Below, one piece after another: positions 7,884-16,454 of a stretch of DNA of 64,000 bases. The DNA lies in assembly GCA_942493075.1 (NCBI GenBank), contig OW818681.1:4774001-4838000 (forward strand), read 5' to 3'. The notes below the pieces were generated by a model. That model ran no database searches, was not told the origin of the DNA, and worked only from the letters and a program-made list of their open reading frames with translations. Each line of letters begins with the position of its first letter. Position 1 is the first letter of the stretch. The DNA is from JBBQYD01 sp942493075. GTDB taxonomy: Bacteria > Verrucomicrobiota > Verrucomicrobiia > Limisphaerales > UBA8199. The position numbers and the translations under genes are program-made.

Positions 7884-10325
7884 ATGCGAGGAATCTGGCC
7901 ATCATTTGTGATTTTGCGTAGGCTACTTGCATCAATCAACAGAATGCACGAATCGAATTACAGCGAAAACCATGCAGTCCCCAACAAACCTAACGATTCT
8001 GGGGCCCCAAGAAATCTTAACCTGGTCTCGCTAGTTCTTGCGACTGTGCTTCTTGCAATGTCGGTTGGAATCTACCTTCCAACAACGCAACACGAGTTTC
8101 TGAGTTATGACGATTCGGACTATGTTTCTGACAATTCTCATGTCAAATTGGGCCTAACCGCTTCTTCAGTTCGGTGGGCGCTTCGGACTGGGCATGCCGC
8201 GAATTGGCACCCGCTCACGTGGTTGTCACACTTGATTGACATTGAATTCTACGGGATGTGGGCCGGTGGACACCTTCTCACAAACGCCTTGCTCCACGGG
8301 CTGAATAGCGCCCTACTTTTCTACTTACTTCTCACCTCCACTAGATCATCGTGGCGAAGCGCTTTCGTCGCCGCGCTCTTCGCGCTACATCCGTGCCATG
8401 TGGAGTCTGTAGCCTGGGTGGCGGAGCGGAAAGACGTTTTGAGCGCGTTTTTCGGCCTGAGCTGCCTGGTGGCCTACTGCGCTTATGCAAAGAGGAGAAC
8501 GTCTGAAGACGCACAAGGCTTTGCCAATAAAGGCTTCCTTTCCAGCCCCACTTATTGGACAGCTCTGGCACTTCTCGCTCTTGGGTTAATGTCGAAGCCG
8601 ATGCTGGTAACTTTGCCGTGCGTGATGCTCCTGATGGACTTTTGGCCTCTAAACAGGCTAAGAGATGTGCCGTCGTTTGCCCGGCTTGTTGTTGAGAAGT
8701 TGCCCTTTTTCCTTCTGGTGGGTGCATCCTGCACGATCACTATCTTAGTGCAAAGACAGGGAGGAGCAGTCCAAAACCTGGGAGATCTCTCCTTTGTCAG
8801 CCGGGTGGAAAATGCTGTAGTCTCTTACGCCCGTTATTTAGGAAAAGCATTATGGCCTACTAACCTTGCAACCCCCTACCCCCACCCCGGAGACTGGCCT
8901 AATCTGTTGACCGTTGGGTCTGTCCTCCTGTTAGTCGTGATCTCCGCGGTAGCGTGGGTTTCCCGCCGCCGATGGCCTTTCCTTTTGGGTGGCTGGCTGT
9001 GGTTCTTAGGAATGCTGGTCCCAGTCATTGGCATAGTCCAAGTGGGTGCGCAGTCAATGGCTGATCGCTACACCTATCTCCCGTTTATTGGCATCTTTTT
9101 CGCCCTTGTCTGGACTAGCCACGCTGTATTGATGAGGTCAGCAGAGCAATTACCTGAGTTCGGCAGGCCTTCCGCTAACCTAACCAGACCAGACGCCACT
9201 CAAACTTCTTGCACCTTTTGGCAGAATCCCTTGATCCCGGCGGTATTGGCGGCAGGAATCCTGTGCACACTCGGCCTGATGACGTGGAGACAAATCCCCG
9301 TCTGGAGAAACAGCGAGACTCTGTTTCGTCATGCGATCTCAGTTACAGAGAATAACTGGATTGCTTATTACAACCTTGGTTGGCATCTCGACCGACAGGG
9401 AAAACTTGATGAAGCGCTCGGCTATTATCGGAAGGCGGCCGAAATAGAGCCGAACTTCCCGAATTCCTGGAACAACACAGGTTGTGCCTTGGCGGCGCTC
9501 AAACGCTACGAAGACGCAATTCCATATTTCGAGAAGGCGCTTGCGCTACGGCCATATTCCATCGAAGTAGCTCTGAACCTGGCTAACGCGTTGCGCGAAG
9601 CTGGAAGAAATGAGGGTGCAATGCAACTGTACCAAAATGTGCTGGAAAATATGCCGGAGAACAGGACGGCGTTGAATGCGCTGGGGGCGCTCTTGCTCAG
9701 CAAGGGCGATCTCCAACGCGCTATACCTTATCTGCAGAAGTCGCTGGCATTAGATGCGAGCCAACCTTCGACCCACTATACCTTGGCAAACGCGCTCACA
9801 AAATCCCGAAGACTACCCGAGGCTTTGGATCACTATCAGCAGGCCTCCTCAGGCCTGCCCGAGGAGGCCAGTGTTAGAAATGACTATGCTCTTTGTCTGG
9901 CGCGTTTAGGCAGGATGAATGAGGCCGTCCAAATCCTGCGGGAGGCCCTATCCAAACACCCTCGAAATGCCACCATTCGCGTCACACTAGGACGTATGCT
10001 TGCGAATCAGCAGAGATTTGACCAAGCCATTTCCCTGTTCGATGAGGCGCTTGCCATCGCCCCGGACAATGCGGACGCACATGCCAGCCTGGGGCCACTG
10101 CTGGCAATGCGCGGAGAAACAGAACTGGCTATCGGGCACTTGAAGAAAGCGATAACACAACGGCCTGAGGATCATGTTGCTCATTTCAACTTGGGTCGCG
10201 CCCTCGCATCTGAAGGAAAGACGTCTGAAGCGGCTGATCACTTCAAGCAGGTGCTTAAGCTCAAACCGGACTACATGCCCGCTCAAAACGAGTTGGAAAA
10301 CCTCGAAAGGGTTCCACAGCCATGA
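7884..10325 (+). CDS. TMTC-like membrane protein with C-terminal TPR repeats
   Basis: An 813-residue protein. Residues ~47-480 contain about ten transmembrane segments with the pattern of bacterial relatives of eukaryotic TMTC proteins (GT-C-type membrane glycosyltransferase-like): LSYDDSDYVSDN in the first external loop, then WHPLTWLSH and HPCHVESVAWVAERKDVLS. Residues ~490-810 are eight or nine TPR units (for example YYNLGWHLDRQGKLDEALGY). Family knowledge suggests a protein O-glycosylation role, but that is not demonstrated for bacteria and is inference here. ATG at 7884 is used; ATG at 7944 is an alternative start. The stop overlaps the next start (ATGA), so the two genes are translationally coupled. 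Confidence 0.8.
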   Translation: MRGIWPSFVILRRLLASINRMHESNYSENHAVPNKPNDSGAPRNLNLVSLVLATVLLAMSVGIYLPTTQHEFLSYDDSDYVSDNSHVKLGLTASSVRWALRTGHAANWHPLTWLSHLIDIEFYGMWAGGHLLTNALLHGLNSALLFYLLLTSTRSSWRSAFVAALFALHPCHVESVAWVAERKDVLSAFFGLSCLVAYCAYAKRRTSEDAQGFANKGFLSSPTYWTALALLALGLMSKPMLVTLPCVMLLMDFWPLNRLRDVPSFARLVVEKLPFFLLVGASCTITILVQRQGGAVQNLGDLSFVSRVENAVVSYARYLGKALWPTNLATPYPHPGDWPNLLTVGSVLLLVVISAVAWVSRRRWPFLLGGWLWFLGMLVPVIGIVQVGAQSMADRYTYLPFIGIFFALVWTSHAVLMRSAEQLPEFGRPSANLTRPDATQTSCTFWQNPLIPAVLAAGILCTLGLMTWRQIPVWRNSETLFRHAISVTENNWIAYYNLGWHLDRQGKLDEALGYYRKAAEIEPNFPNSWNNTGCALAALKRYEDAIPYFEKALALRPYSIEVALNLANALREAGRNEGAMQLYQNVLENMPENRTALNALGALLLSKGDLQRAIPYLQKSLALDASQPSTHYTLANALTKSRRLPEALDHYQQASSGLPEEASVRNDYALCLARLGRMNEAVQILREALSKHPRNATIRVTLGRMLANQQRFDQAISLFDEALAIAPDNADAHASLGPLLAMRGETELAIGHLKKAITQRPEDHVAHFNLGRALASEGKTSEAADHFKQVLKLKPDYMPAQNELENLERVPQP

Positions 10326-12271
10326 CAACGCTTATATGCATCGCAGTCGCCTCGATGCTCGTAAATGCCCAATCTCAGGATACCGCAGCCTGGAACCGGA
10401 AGGCGATTATCATGGGCGTTGGTGCTCCATTGGGCCCGCATGCTGAAGCTGCGAAAAACCTGTTCCTGCAATCGGTTGGCAATCTGAAGAATGATCCGTC
10501 AAAGGGTTGGACATGCGAATTTACCTGGGACTTAATGCGGCGGTTTGGGAAGAATCCGCAGCAGATACGGGAAAAGGAAGTCTTTGCATACCTTCAACAA
10601 CACCATCCCGGTTACAGAATTGCCATAAACTGTGGCCCGTTTGGCGCTGCAGCCGAGTATTGGGAGACCGCTGTCGATTGCGGGATCATGCCGTTCGCCC
10701 CCCACGGCAACAACAATCAGCAACGTTTTCCCGAGGGTCTGGGCTTGCAGGCAGCCATCGCAGTGGCCGGAGGAACGACCCGCAACCTCAACTCCTACGG
10801 TCCCGGGCTCGAGTTCATTGATGCCCTAGCTTTGGGCGTAGGAAGCAAGACACACGAAATCGCAGTCCAGAGCTATGCGAATCAACGCACAGCATCGCGG
10901 TTTGCAAAAATCCTGGATACGCATCCTGAATACAATATCTGGGATGCACGCCAGCACCTTCGGCAGTCCGCGTCAAACTGGGCCACTGGTTGGAACGAAA
11001 CAAACGGTTATGGGCGTCCAAACGAGAATGCTCGAATTGGCCCACTGGAGCCAGGTCCGCCAGTTGCCTTGAAAGCGGAACGGTCGCGGGACAGGCATAG
11101 TGTGAAGTTTACCTGGCGCAACTTTCTACAAACTGGCTTCGAAGGCACTGTGATTGCCAGAAAAGACGGCCGAATCATTTACGACGGCACTGGCACGAGT
11201 TTTGTTTGGAACAGCGACGTCATGGGTGATGAGACTTTCACGTATTGGTCACGAAATCGGTCGGGAAAGACTTCCCGCATCGAAAGCTATCAACGCCGCC
11301 TGGTGACAGGATTAGAGAACGGGCCCTATCGCAGTTGCGCGGTGCTCGGTTACCCGGTAGGCCAGGAAGCAAAAAGCGGCAGGTTACGGGACATCTTTCT
11401 GGGTGTCTCACCCGAGTGGAATTGCGATGAGCTCTACCGAAGCGGAAATCGATTCTACGATGGCCTTACGAACTTTCCTTATGCCGAAGTGATCGGGGTG
11501 CGGGCCGACCGTTCGTCGATGGTGGATTTCGTCCTCACGAATCATCACCGCATCGTGGTTGCCCCGATTGATGCTTCTGACGGTGACCCGGCACGGTTTG
11601 AACCCGCATGGAGCAGAGCCGTGGAAGCCGGCATCCTCGTAGTCGCGCCGCATCACCATTCACTCTCCCCTTCACGGAAACCCCAAGCCAGACGCTTATC
11701 ACCTCCGCGGATCTCAGCAGCTATTTATGTTGGCTACGGCACGAACCGCAATTTCCTAAGCTTCGGCCCCGGTCTCGAATTTTTCGACGCACCTGGCGTA
11801 GGTGCCGCTCAATTGCTGCTGCCCAACCAAGCCGACGCGGCCGCGGTGATCGCGGGTAAACTGGCCCGGATAGTAGACGAGAACCCTGAATACAATAACT
11901 TCGATGCACGCCAGTATCTGCGCATGTGCTCGAGCCTCTATAAAACAGGGTGGGTTGAGGATGGCGGATACGGACGCCCGTCAGAAGACCTGCCGCGAAT
12001 TGACCACCTCGATCCGGCGCCTCCACTAAATATCGCTGCTACTTTCGATTCGGATCTGACCAGCGTGCGGATCACCTGGCAGAACTTCCTCCAGTCCAGT
12101 TTTGCGGGTACAGTAATTAAAGCCGATGGCGTAGAAATCTATGCCGGCGATGGCACAAGCTTCACGTACACAATACCGAGGCCTAGTCCCAAGGTACTGC
12201 GGCTACATACAAGAAACAAAAAGGGCAATCTCTCCCGAACCGAACCTTACACGATTGTTAGCCTGCCCTGA
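10322..12271 (+). CDS. Exported, internally duplicated, degenerate subtilase-like protein
   Basis: A 649-residue protein with a short signal peptide (MTTLICIAVASMLVNAQS). It contains two homologous halves. Each has a stretch like the C-terminal half of S8 subtilases followed by a beta domain (FTWRNFLQTGFEGTVI; ITWQNFLQSSFAGTVI). In the first half FAPHGNN resembles the oxyanion-Asn region, and VQSYANQRTAS followed by YNIWDARQHLRQSASNW resembles the Ser region and helix after it. In the second half the Ser region is lost (LPNQADAAAV). I see no convincing Asp or His catalytic motifs, so it is probably a non-catalytic relative. It is coupled by ATGA overlap to the TMTC-like gene and may be its substrate or partner. 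Confidence 0.55.
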   Translation: MTTLICIAVASMLVNAQSQDTAAWNRKAIIMGVGAPLGPHAEAAKNLFLQSVGNLKNDPSKGWTCEFTWDLMRRFGKNPQQIREKEVFAYLQQHHPGYRIAINCGPFGAAAEYWETAVDCGIMPFAPHGNNNQQRFPEGLGLQAAIAVAGGTTRNLNSYGPGLEFIDALALGVGSKTHEIAVQSYANQRTASRFAKILDTHPEYNIWDARQHLRQSASNWATGWNETNGYGRPNENARIGPLEPGPPVALKAERSRDRHSVKFTWRNFLQTGFEGTVIARKDGRIIYDGTGTSFVWNSDVMGDETFTYWSRNRSGKTSRIESYQRRLVTGLENGPYRSCAVLGYPVGQEAKSGRLRDIFLGVSPEWNCDELYRSGNRFYDGLTNFPYAEVIGVRADRSSMVDFVLTNHHRIVVAPIDASDGDPARFEPAWSRAVEAGILVVAPHHHSLSPSRKPQARRLSPPRISAAIYVGYGTNRNFLSFGPGLEFFDAPGVGAAQLLLPNQADAAAVIAGKLARIVDENPEYNNFDARQYLRMCSSLYKTGWVEDGGYGRPSEDLPRIDHLDPAPPLNIAATFDSDLTSVRITWQNFLQSSFAGTVIKADGVEIYAGDGTSFTYTIPRPSPKVLRLHTRNKKGNLSRTEPYTIVSLP

Positions 12272-12325
12272 AAAATGCTCAGCGTCTCAGTAGGAACATG
12301 AACCTTGGGCTCACAGACACCGCAG

Positions 12326-12523
12326 CTAAAACAGCGTGTAAATGAACGGGGCCAAGCCGGTGCCGGACAGGTAAACAAGCACGGCCAGGCCGAGCAGCAC
12401 GATGAGTAGCGGCAGCAGCCACCATTTGCCTGTGTGCCGAACAAATCCCCAAAGCTCCCGAACGAGCCCACTCCGTCGCGGCTCGGATGCTATTCTGTCG
12501 AATTCATTGGGCTGCTCGCTCAT
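12326..12523 (-). CDS. DUF5989 family small membrane protein
   Basis: A 65-residue protein with one transmembrane segment. The pattern RELWGFVRHTGKWWLLPLLI, followed by a hydrophobic run and ending GLAPFIYTLF, is characteristic of DUF5989 proteins, which usually sit next to SxtJ and carbamoyltransferase genes as here. It starts with an ATG at 12523, 32 bases after the SxtJ gene, and is the last gene of the group. Its function is unknown; the conserved neighbourhood suggests a role in modifying an exported polymer. Confidence 0.85.
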   Translation of the reverse strand: MSEQPNEFDRIASEPRRSGLVRELWGFVRHTGKWWLLPLLIVLLGLAVLVYLSGTGLAPFIYTLF

Positions 12524-12555
12524 CGCTTACATCGTATGCCATGCGCAGGCGAACC

Positions 12556-12963
12556 TCAATACTGACGAAAATAGCTGCGCAAATCACTTGGCTGCGGCTT
12601 GTCAGACCAGTAAGTGGTCGAGTTTGCCTGTTTTTTCCTGGTTAGCGGATCTGACCGCACACAGCGTAAAACCAATCCCAGCGGGGTGAGGATTCCGTAA
12701 AACATCAGAATTAATACCGTCTGAGAAACCATCCATCCAATAGGAAATGTGACTAATACTGCGAGTTGATAGATCGGCCGGATCACGATCGGCCAAATCA
12801 GACCGACCATTCCCGGCAGCGCAATGATCAACAGGATGGTGCCCTGAGTCTTATAGCCCGCCCTGCTCAGGTTATAGCAACCGAGCGCCAGGAAGAGCAG
12901 CAGCCAGACAAGCGCAAACTGTCGCAGCACCTTCGTCCGAGGATGTAAATTCAGGTCAAGCAT
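12556..12963 (-). CDS. SxtJ family membrane protein
   Basis: A 135-residue integral membrane protein with three or four hydrophobic helices. MLDLNLHPRTKVLRQF at the start and the late segment SQTVLILMFYGILTPLGLVL are typical of SxtJ-type proteins found with carbamoyltransferases. I chose the ATG at 12963 (2 bases after the carbamoyltransferase stop) over an in-frame TTG at 12969. Transcription is with the upstream carbamoyltransferase and the downstream DUF5989 gene. The biochemical role of SxtJ is unknown. Confidence 0.87.
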   Translation of the reverse strand: MLDLNLHPRTKVLRQFALVWLLLFLALGCYNLSRAGYKTQGTILLIIALPGMVGLIWPIVIRPIYQLAVLVTFPIGWMVSQTVLILMFYGILTPLGLVLRCVRSDPLTRKKQANSTTYWSDKPQPSDLRSYFRQY

Positions 12964-12965
12964 GC

Positions 12966-14825
12966 TCAATCCGGTTTGAATTGCCTGAGATACCGCTCTC
13001 GTTCGGATGCGGTCACCGTCTGGCTCATCTGATCCTTGTAAAGGATATGGTCTTCCAGGACCAGCGCATCCATGTCAGTGGCGAGGAAGCATCGCAACGC
13101 CTCCTCAGGTGCGCAGACAATAGGCTCCCCCCTGATGTTGAAGCTGGTATTCACCAGCACCGCACATCCGGTAAGTGTTTCAAAGGCTTTGAGCAACCGG
13201 TAGAACCGCCCGTGGCACGATTCGTTCACCGTCTGCGCACGCGCACTGTAGTCCACATGCGTGATAGCCGGCAGCCGTGAGCGTGGGATGTTCACACGTG
13301 ACCGCAGGTCTGGATCACCGGTCATCAGTGCCTCAGCTTCTTTTGAAAGTGGCAGGCGCTGTTCCTGGCGCACCGGCGCAACCAGCAACATGTAGTCGCT
13401 GCGTTGGCCGGGACGCATTTCGAAGTATTCCCCTACCCTTTCCTGCAACACGCATGGTGCAAAGGGCCGGAAGCTTTCGCGAAACTTGATCTTCAAATTG
13501 AGCTCAGACTGGATGGCCGTATTCCGCGGATCAGCCAGTATGCTTCTCGCACCGAGCGCGCGCGGACCGAACTCCATTCGGCCATGGAACCAGCCAACGA
13601 TCTTACCCGCAGCGAGAAGCCGGGCCACTTCACCCAGCAACTCCCGCTCGCTGTTTGTTCTGCGAGCCGGGATTTGCCTGGCACTCAATACCTCCTCGAC
13701 CTGTTGCGATGTGAAACGCGGACCAAGGAAACTACCCTTCTGAGTGTCCCCTCCTTGAGATACTCGCGGATTGTTCAGCAACTGATGCCAGACGAACAGT
13801 GCAGCCCCCAGTGCTCCACCAGCATCCCCGGCAGCAGGCTGAATCCAGACATCGTCAAAGGGGCCTTCCCTCAGAATTCTCCCGTTAGCAACGCAGTTCA
13901 AAGCCACTCCCCCGGCAAGCACAAGATGCTTTTCGCCGGTTAACCGGTGCGCCTCCCGGGCCATTCGGAGCATGACCTCTTCGGTCACGAGCTGAATGCT
14001 GGCAGCAAGGTCCATGTGCCGCTGATCCAGCCGGGCTTCTGGTTGCCTGGGTGGACCGCCAAAGAGCTGCTCGAAACGGGTGTTCGTCATCGTCAGCCCC
14101 TGGCAATAGTTGAAATACTCCATGTTCAACCACAGGCTGCCATCGGGCTTAAGATCCACCAGATGGTTGAGAATCTGATCTCGATAAACTGGCCTGCCGT
14201 ATGGAGCCAGCCCCATCAGCTTATACTCACCGCTGTTGACCTTGAACCCGCAGTAATAGGTGAAAGCGGAGTAAAGCAGGCCCAAGGAATGAGGGAACTT
14301 GAGCTGCTTCAGAAGCGAAAGCCGCGATCCCTTGCCGTGTCCAATAGTTGCCGTGCTCCATTCGCCCACACCATCAACTGTCAGGATTGCGGCAGATTCG
14401 AACGGGGAAGGAAAAAACGCGCTGCCGGCGTGGCTTTCGTGATGATCCGTGAATACCAGCGGGACCTTCTCTGTGTCGGGCAACTCCTGGCGAAGCGTGC
14501 GACGCATATGCAACTTTTGCTTCAGCCACAGAGGGAGTGCTAATCGAAAACTGCGAAACCCTGCGGGCGCATAGCCCAAGTAGGTCTCAAGCAGCCGATC
14601 GAACTTCGTCAGTGGTTTATCGTAAAACGCAATGTATTTGAGATCCGGCGCCCTGATGCCGGCTTCTCGCAAACAATACTGCACGGCGTTCGTGGGGAAA
14701 GCGTGGTCATGTTTCTTGCGAGAGAACCGTTCCTCTTGTGCCGCGGCGATAATCTCACCATCCACGATCAGCGCCGCAGCGCTGTCGTGGTAGAAGGCGG
14801 ATATTCCAAGGATTGCACCAGGCAC
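12966..14825 (-). CDS. NodU/CmcH-type carbamoyltransferase
   Basis: A 619-residue protein starting at a GTG (ILGISAFYHDSAAAL follows). It has the N-terminal Kae1-like ATPase fold with the metal-binding HHESH cluster (FTDHHESHAGSAFF) and the phosphate loop ILTVDGVGEWST. It also has the C-terminal TobZ/YrdC-like domain (GWFHGRMEFGPRALGARSIL, LNLKIKFRESFRPFAP, NTSFNIRGEPIV). The family transfers a carbamoyl group from carbamoyl phosphate via carbamoyl-AMP to hydroxyls of sugars or small molecules. Together with SxtJ, DUF5989 and the acyltransferase genes upstream, it probably decorates an extracellular polysaccharide (inference). Confidence 0.93.
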   Translation of the reverse strand: MPGAILGISAFYHDSAAALIVDGEIIAAAQEERFSRKKHDHAFPTNAVQYCLREAGIRAPDLKYIAFYDKPLTKFDRLLETYLGYAPAGFRSFRLALPLWLKQKLHMRRTLRQELPDTEKVPLVFTDHHESHAGSAFFPSPFESAAILTVDGVGEWSTATIGHGKGSRLSLLKQLKFPHSLGLLYSAFTYYCGFKVNSGEYKLMGLAPYGRPVYRDQILNHLVDLKPDGSLWLNMEYFNYCQGLTMTNTRFEQLFGGPPRQPEARLDQRHMDLAASIQLVTEEVMLRMAREAHRLTGEKHLVLAGGVALNCVANGRILREGPFDDVWIQPAAGDAGGALGAALFVWHQLLNNPRVSQGGDTQKGSFLGPRFTSQQVEEVLSARQIPARRTNSERELLGEVARLLAAGKIVGWFHGRMEFGPRALGARSILADPRNTAIQSELNLKIKFRESFRPFAPCVLQERVGEYFEMRPGQRSDYMLLVAPVRQEQRLPLSKEAEALMTGDPDLRSRVNIPRSRLPAITHVDYSARAQTVNESCHGRFYRLLKAFETLTGCAVLVNTSFNIRGEPIVCAPEEALRCFLATDMDALVLEDHILYKDQMSQTVTASERERYLRQFKPD

Positions 14826-15441
14826 GCAGTGATGTTAGCCAACCTCACCCTGAGTTCAAACCCCGATTCACGAGGGAGTGGTAAACCGCTAATCCGCGCT
14901 CATACCCTCGCTAACGAAACGCTAATGGCACCGCAAAGTAGGACATGTCGCCGTTGTCATTAGCGTTTGATTACGTCCCAATCAGCGGTTTCACGCGAAG
15001 CCACGGAGGCACCTTGCGGTGCGGCCACTGCGGAGGGAAAGAGGGAAATGACCTCACGCAGAGACGCCAAGACGCCAAGATTTTTAAGAAAAACGGAGAT
15101 TTCATCTTCCCCTGTTTTTCTTTGCGTCTCAGCGTCTTTGCGTGAGTACATTCCTGCCTTTTCGGGCTTTCCTTGTTCTCTTCGTGCGCTCGCGTCTTCG
15201 TGTGATTCATCTGCCGTTTGGGCTCAGACCTCCGTCCTCTCGGCTCGCCCCTGTTCAGTTCGGGATCAGGCGGTCGCGCGGCAAAGTGCTGCCGCGTGGG
15301 GTCACGCGGCCTTCAGGGCGGACCCTCCGATCTCTGCTTTCCGATCTCGAACCCGCCTGCCCCCGGTCCCCCTCCTGTTCAATTTTTCTGTGTGATCGTC
15401 GGCCTCGGCGAGGCCCGGCCCACCCTTGCTTTTCTTCGTGT
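14826..15441. repeat. Intergenic region made of dispersed repeat modules
   Basis: I see no convincing gene here. Inverted modules TCACGCAGAGACGCCAAG (15053-15070) and TTTGCGTCTCAGCGTCTTTG (15121-15140) face each other. A CTTCGTG/CGCGTCTTCGTGTGATT module lies near 15180-15210. Bases 15300-15417 are nearly identical to 34499-34616. Other copies of these modules are in most large gaps of the window. Open frames through this region are by-products of the repeats. Confidence 0.8.
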
Positions 15442-16449
15442 CTATTCGGGGCCAAGTTCACTGCCCAACGCCCGCGCCAACAGCTTCGTATATTGTTTCT
15501 GCCCCGCAGCGTTGAGATGTCCTAAATTCGCAAAAAAGACATCAGGCAATGTCGCCGGAAGGTTGCTGAGCACACTGTCAGGTTCAATCGAAGCCGCCCA
15601 TTGCTTAAGCATTTGTTGGCGCCGTTGCAGAAGTTCGGCAGTCACCTGGCTCTCAGGTGAAGGTGTCAACCCTATGATCAATCTCACTCCTTGAGGCATT
15701 TTGGAGCGGAATTCGCGGCACGCTGTGTCTAACCCGGGATTAGTGCCCCAATTCAGCTTCATGCGGCGTTTTGGGGCGGTGAAGGTTCCGAAATCGATCA
15801 TAGAACCGCACCGGGCGGTCATGAACCAATCTACCTCCGATGAAAACCCGAACGATGCTCTAGCCTCTCCCGGGTTGGGTAACGGAGTTGGCAAAACATG
15901 GCTCAGCAGGTTCTCGCGCAAAATCCTGCCTCCAACCCAATTCTCAGTATTTAATGGCGCTTGCGCCAAACGTGTGTTGCTCGCGAAGTTCCGGATTTCA
16001 TCCCATATACCCTCTTGGTCCTCGATTCGGTCCAGACTCAACTTCAAAGGAGCAACCAACAACACAACTGTCTGAGGCCTTCCTGGGTTGTGCTCACGGA
16101 AATCAGCGAGCAATTCCCCATAAGTTTCAAAGCTCAACCAGCTTATTAAACCGAGGTTGAGAACTTCCGGCTGTCCCGGCAGTGCAACGGAAAGGGAGCG
16201 TGCATCCACATCCATCATGCATGATGAGTCACCAAGCAGAACCACCTTGGCACTGCTGCTCAACCGAGCCGCATAGGCCTGGTGCGCGAGAATCGCACAC
16301 CCCGGATCAAACGCCCGGGATGGGGCCGGGAGCCACCCCATGCGCGCGCAGGTGTGAAGCAGTCCCATGCTGCCCAGGAGCACGATGAGCGTGGGTACAA
16401 AAAGAACCGCTATGGAACGCAGGCTTAGGTCATAAACATGGCTTTTCAT
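15442..16449 (-). CDS. SGNH/AlgX-like membrane-anchored protein
   Basis: A 335-residue protein starting at the ATG at 16449 (MKSHVYDLSLRS). This is 5 bases after the stop of the MBOAT gene, so the pair is one operon. An N-terminal hydrophobic segment (residues ~12-32) is followed by VVLLGDSSCMMDVD (residues 69-82), which fits the GDS block of SGNH hydrolases. The C-terminal block is NLGHLNAAG, where the usual DxxH has Asn in place of Asp. Such proteins partner MBOAT acyltransferases in polysaccharide O-acetylation. The altered DxxH could weaken esterase activity or mean that Ser-His suffices. Confidence 0.75.
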   Translation of the reverse strand: MKSHVYDLSLRSIAVLFVPTLIVLLGSMGLLHTCARMGWLPAPSRAFDPGCAILAHQAYAARLSSSAKVVLLGDSSCMMDVDARSLSVALPGQPEVLNLGLISWLSFETYGELLADFREHNPGRPQTVVLLVAPLKLSLDRIEDQEGIWDEIRNFASNTRLAQAPLNTENWVGGRILRENLLSHVLPTPLPNPGEARASFGFSSEVDWFMTARCGSMIDFGTFTAPKRRMKLNWGTNPGLDTACREFRSKMPQGVRLIIGLTPSPESQVTAELLQRRQQMLKQWAASIEPDSVLSNLPATLPDVFFANLGHLNAAGQKQYTKLLARALGSELGPE

Positions 16450-16454
16450 CGCGT

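Noticed and set aside
15053..15154. CRISPR-like array from repeated GCGTCTT units
   Set aside because: Units are irregular, inverted, unevenly spaced and lack unique spacers of constant length; no cas genes are present.
15142..15694. Open frames through the repeat regions (also near 18226, 30792, 34270)
   Set aside because: Their sequence (runs of Arg, Ser and Pro) follows directly from the repeat modules and differs between copies by frame; there are no start signals.
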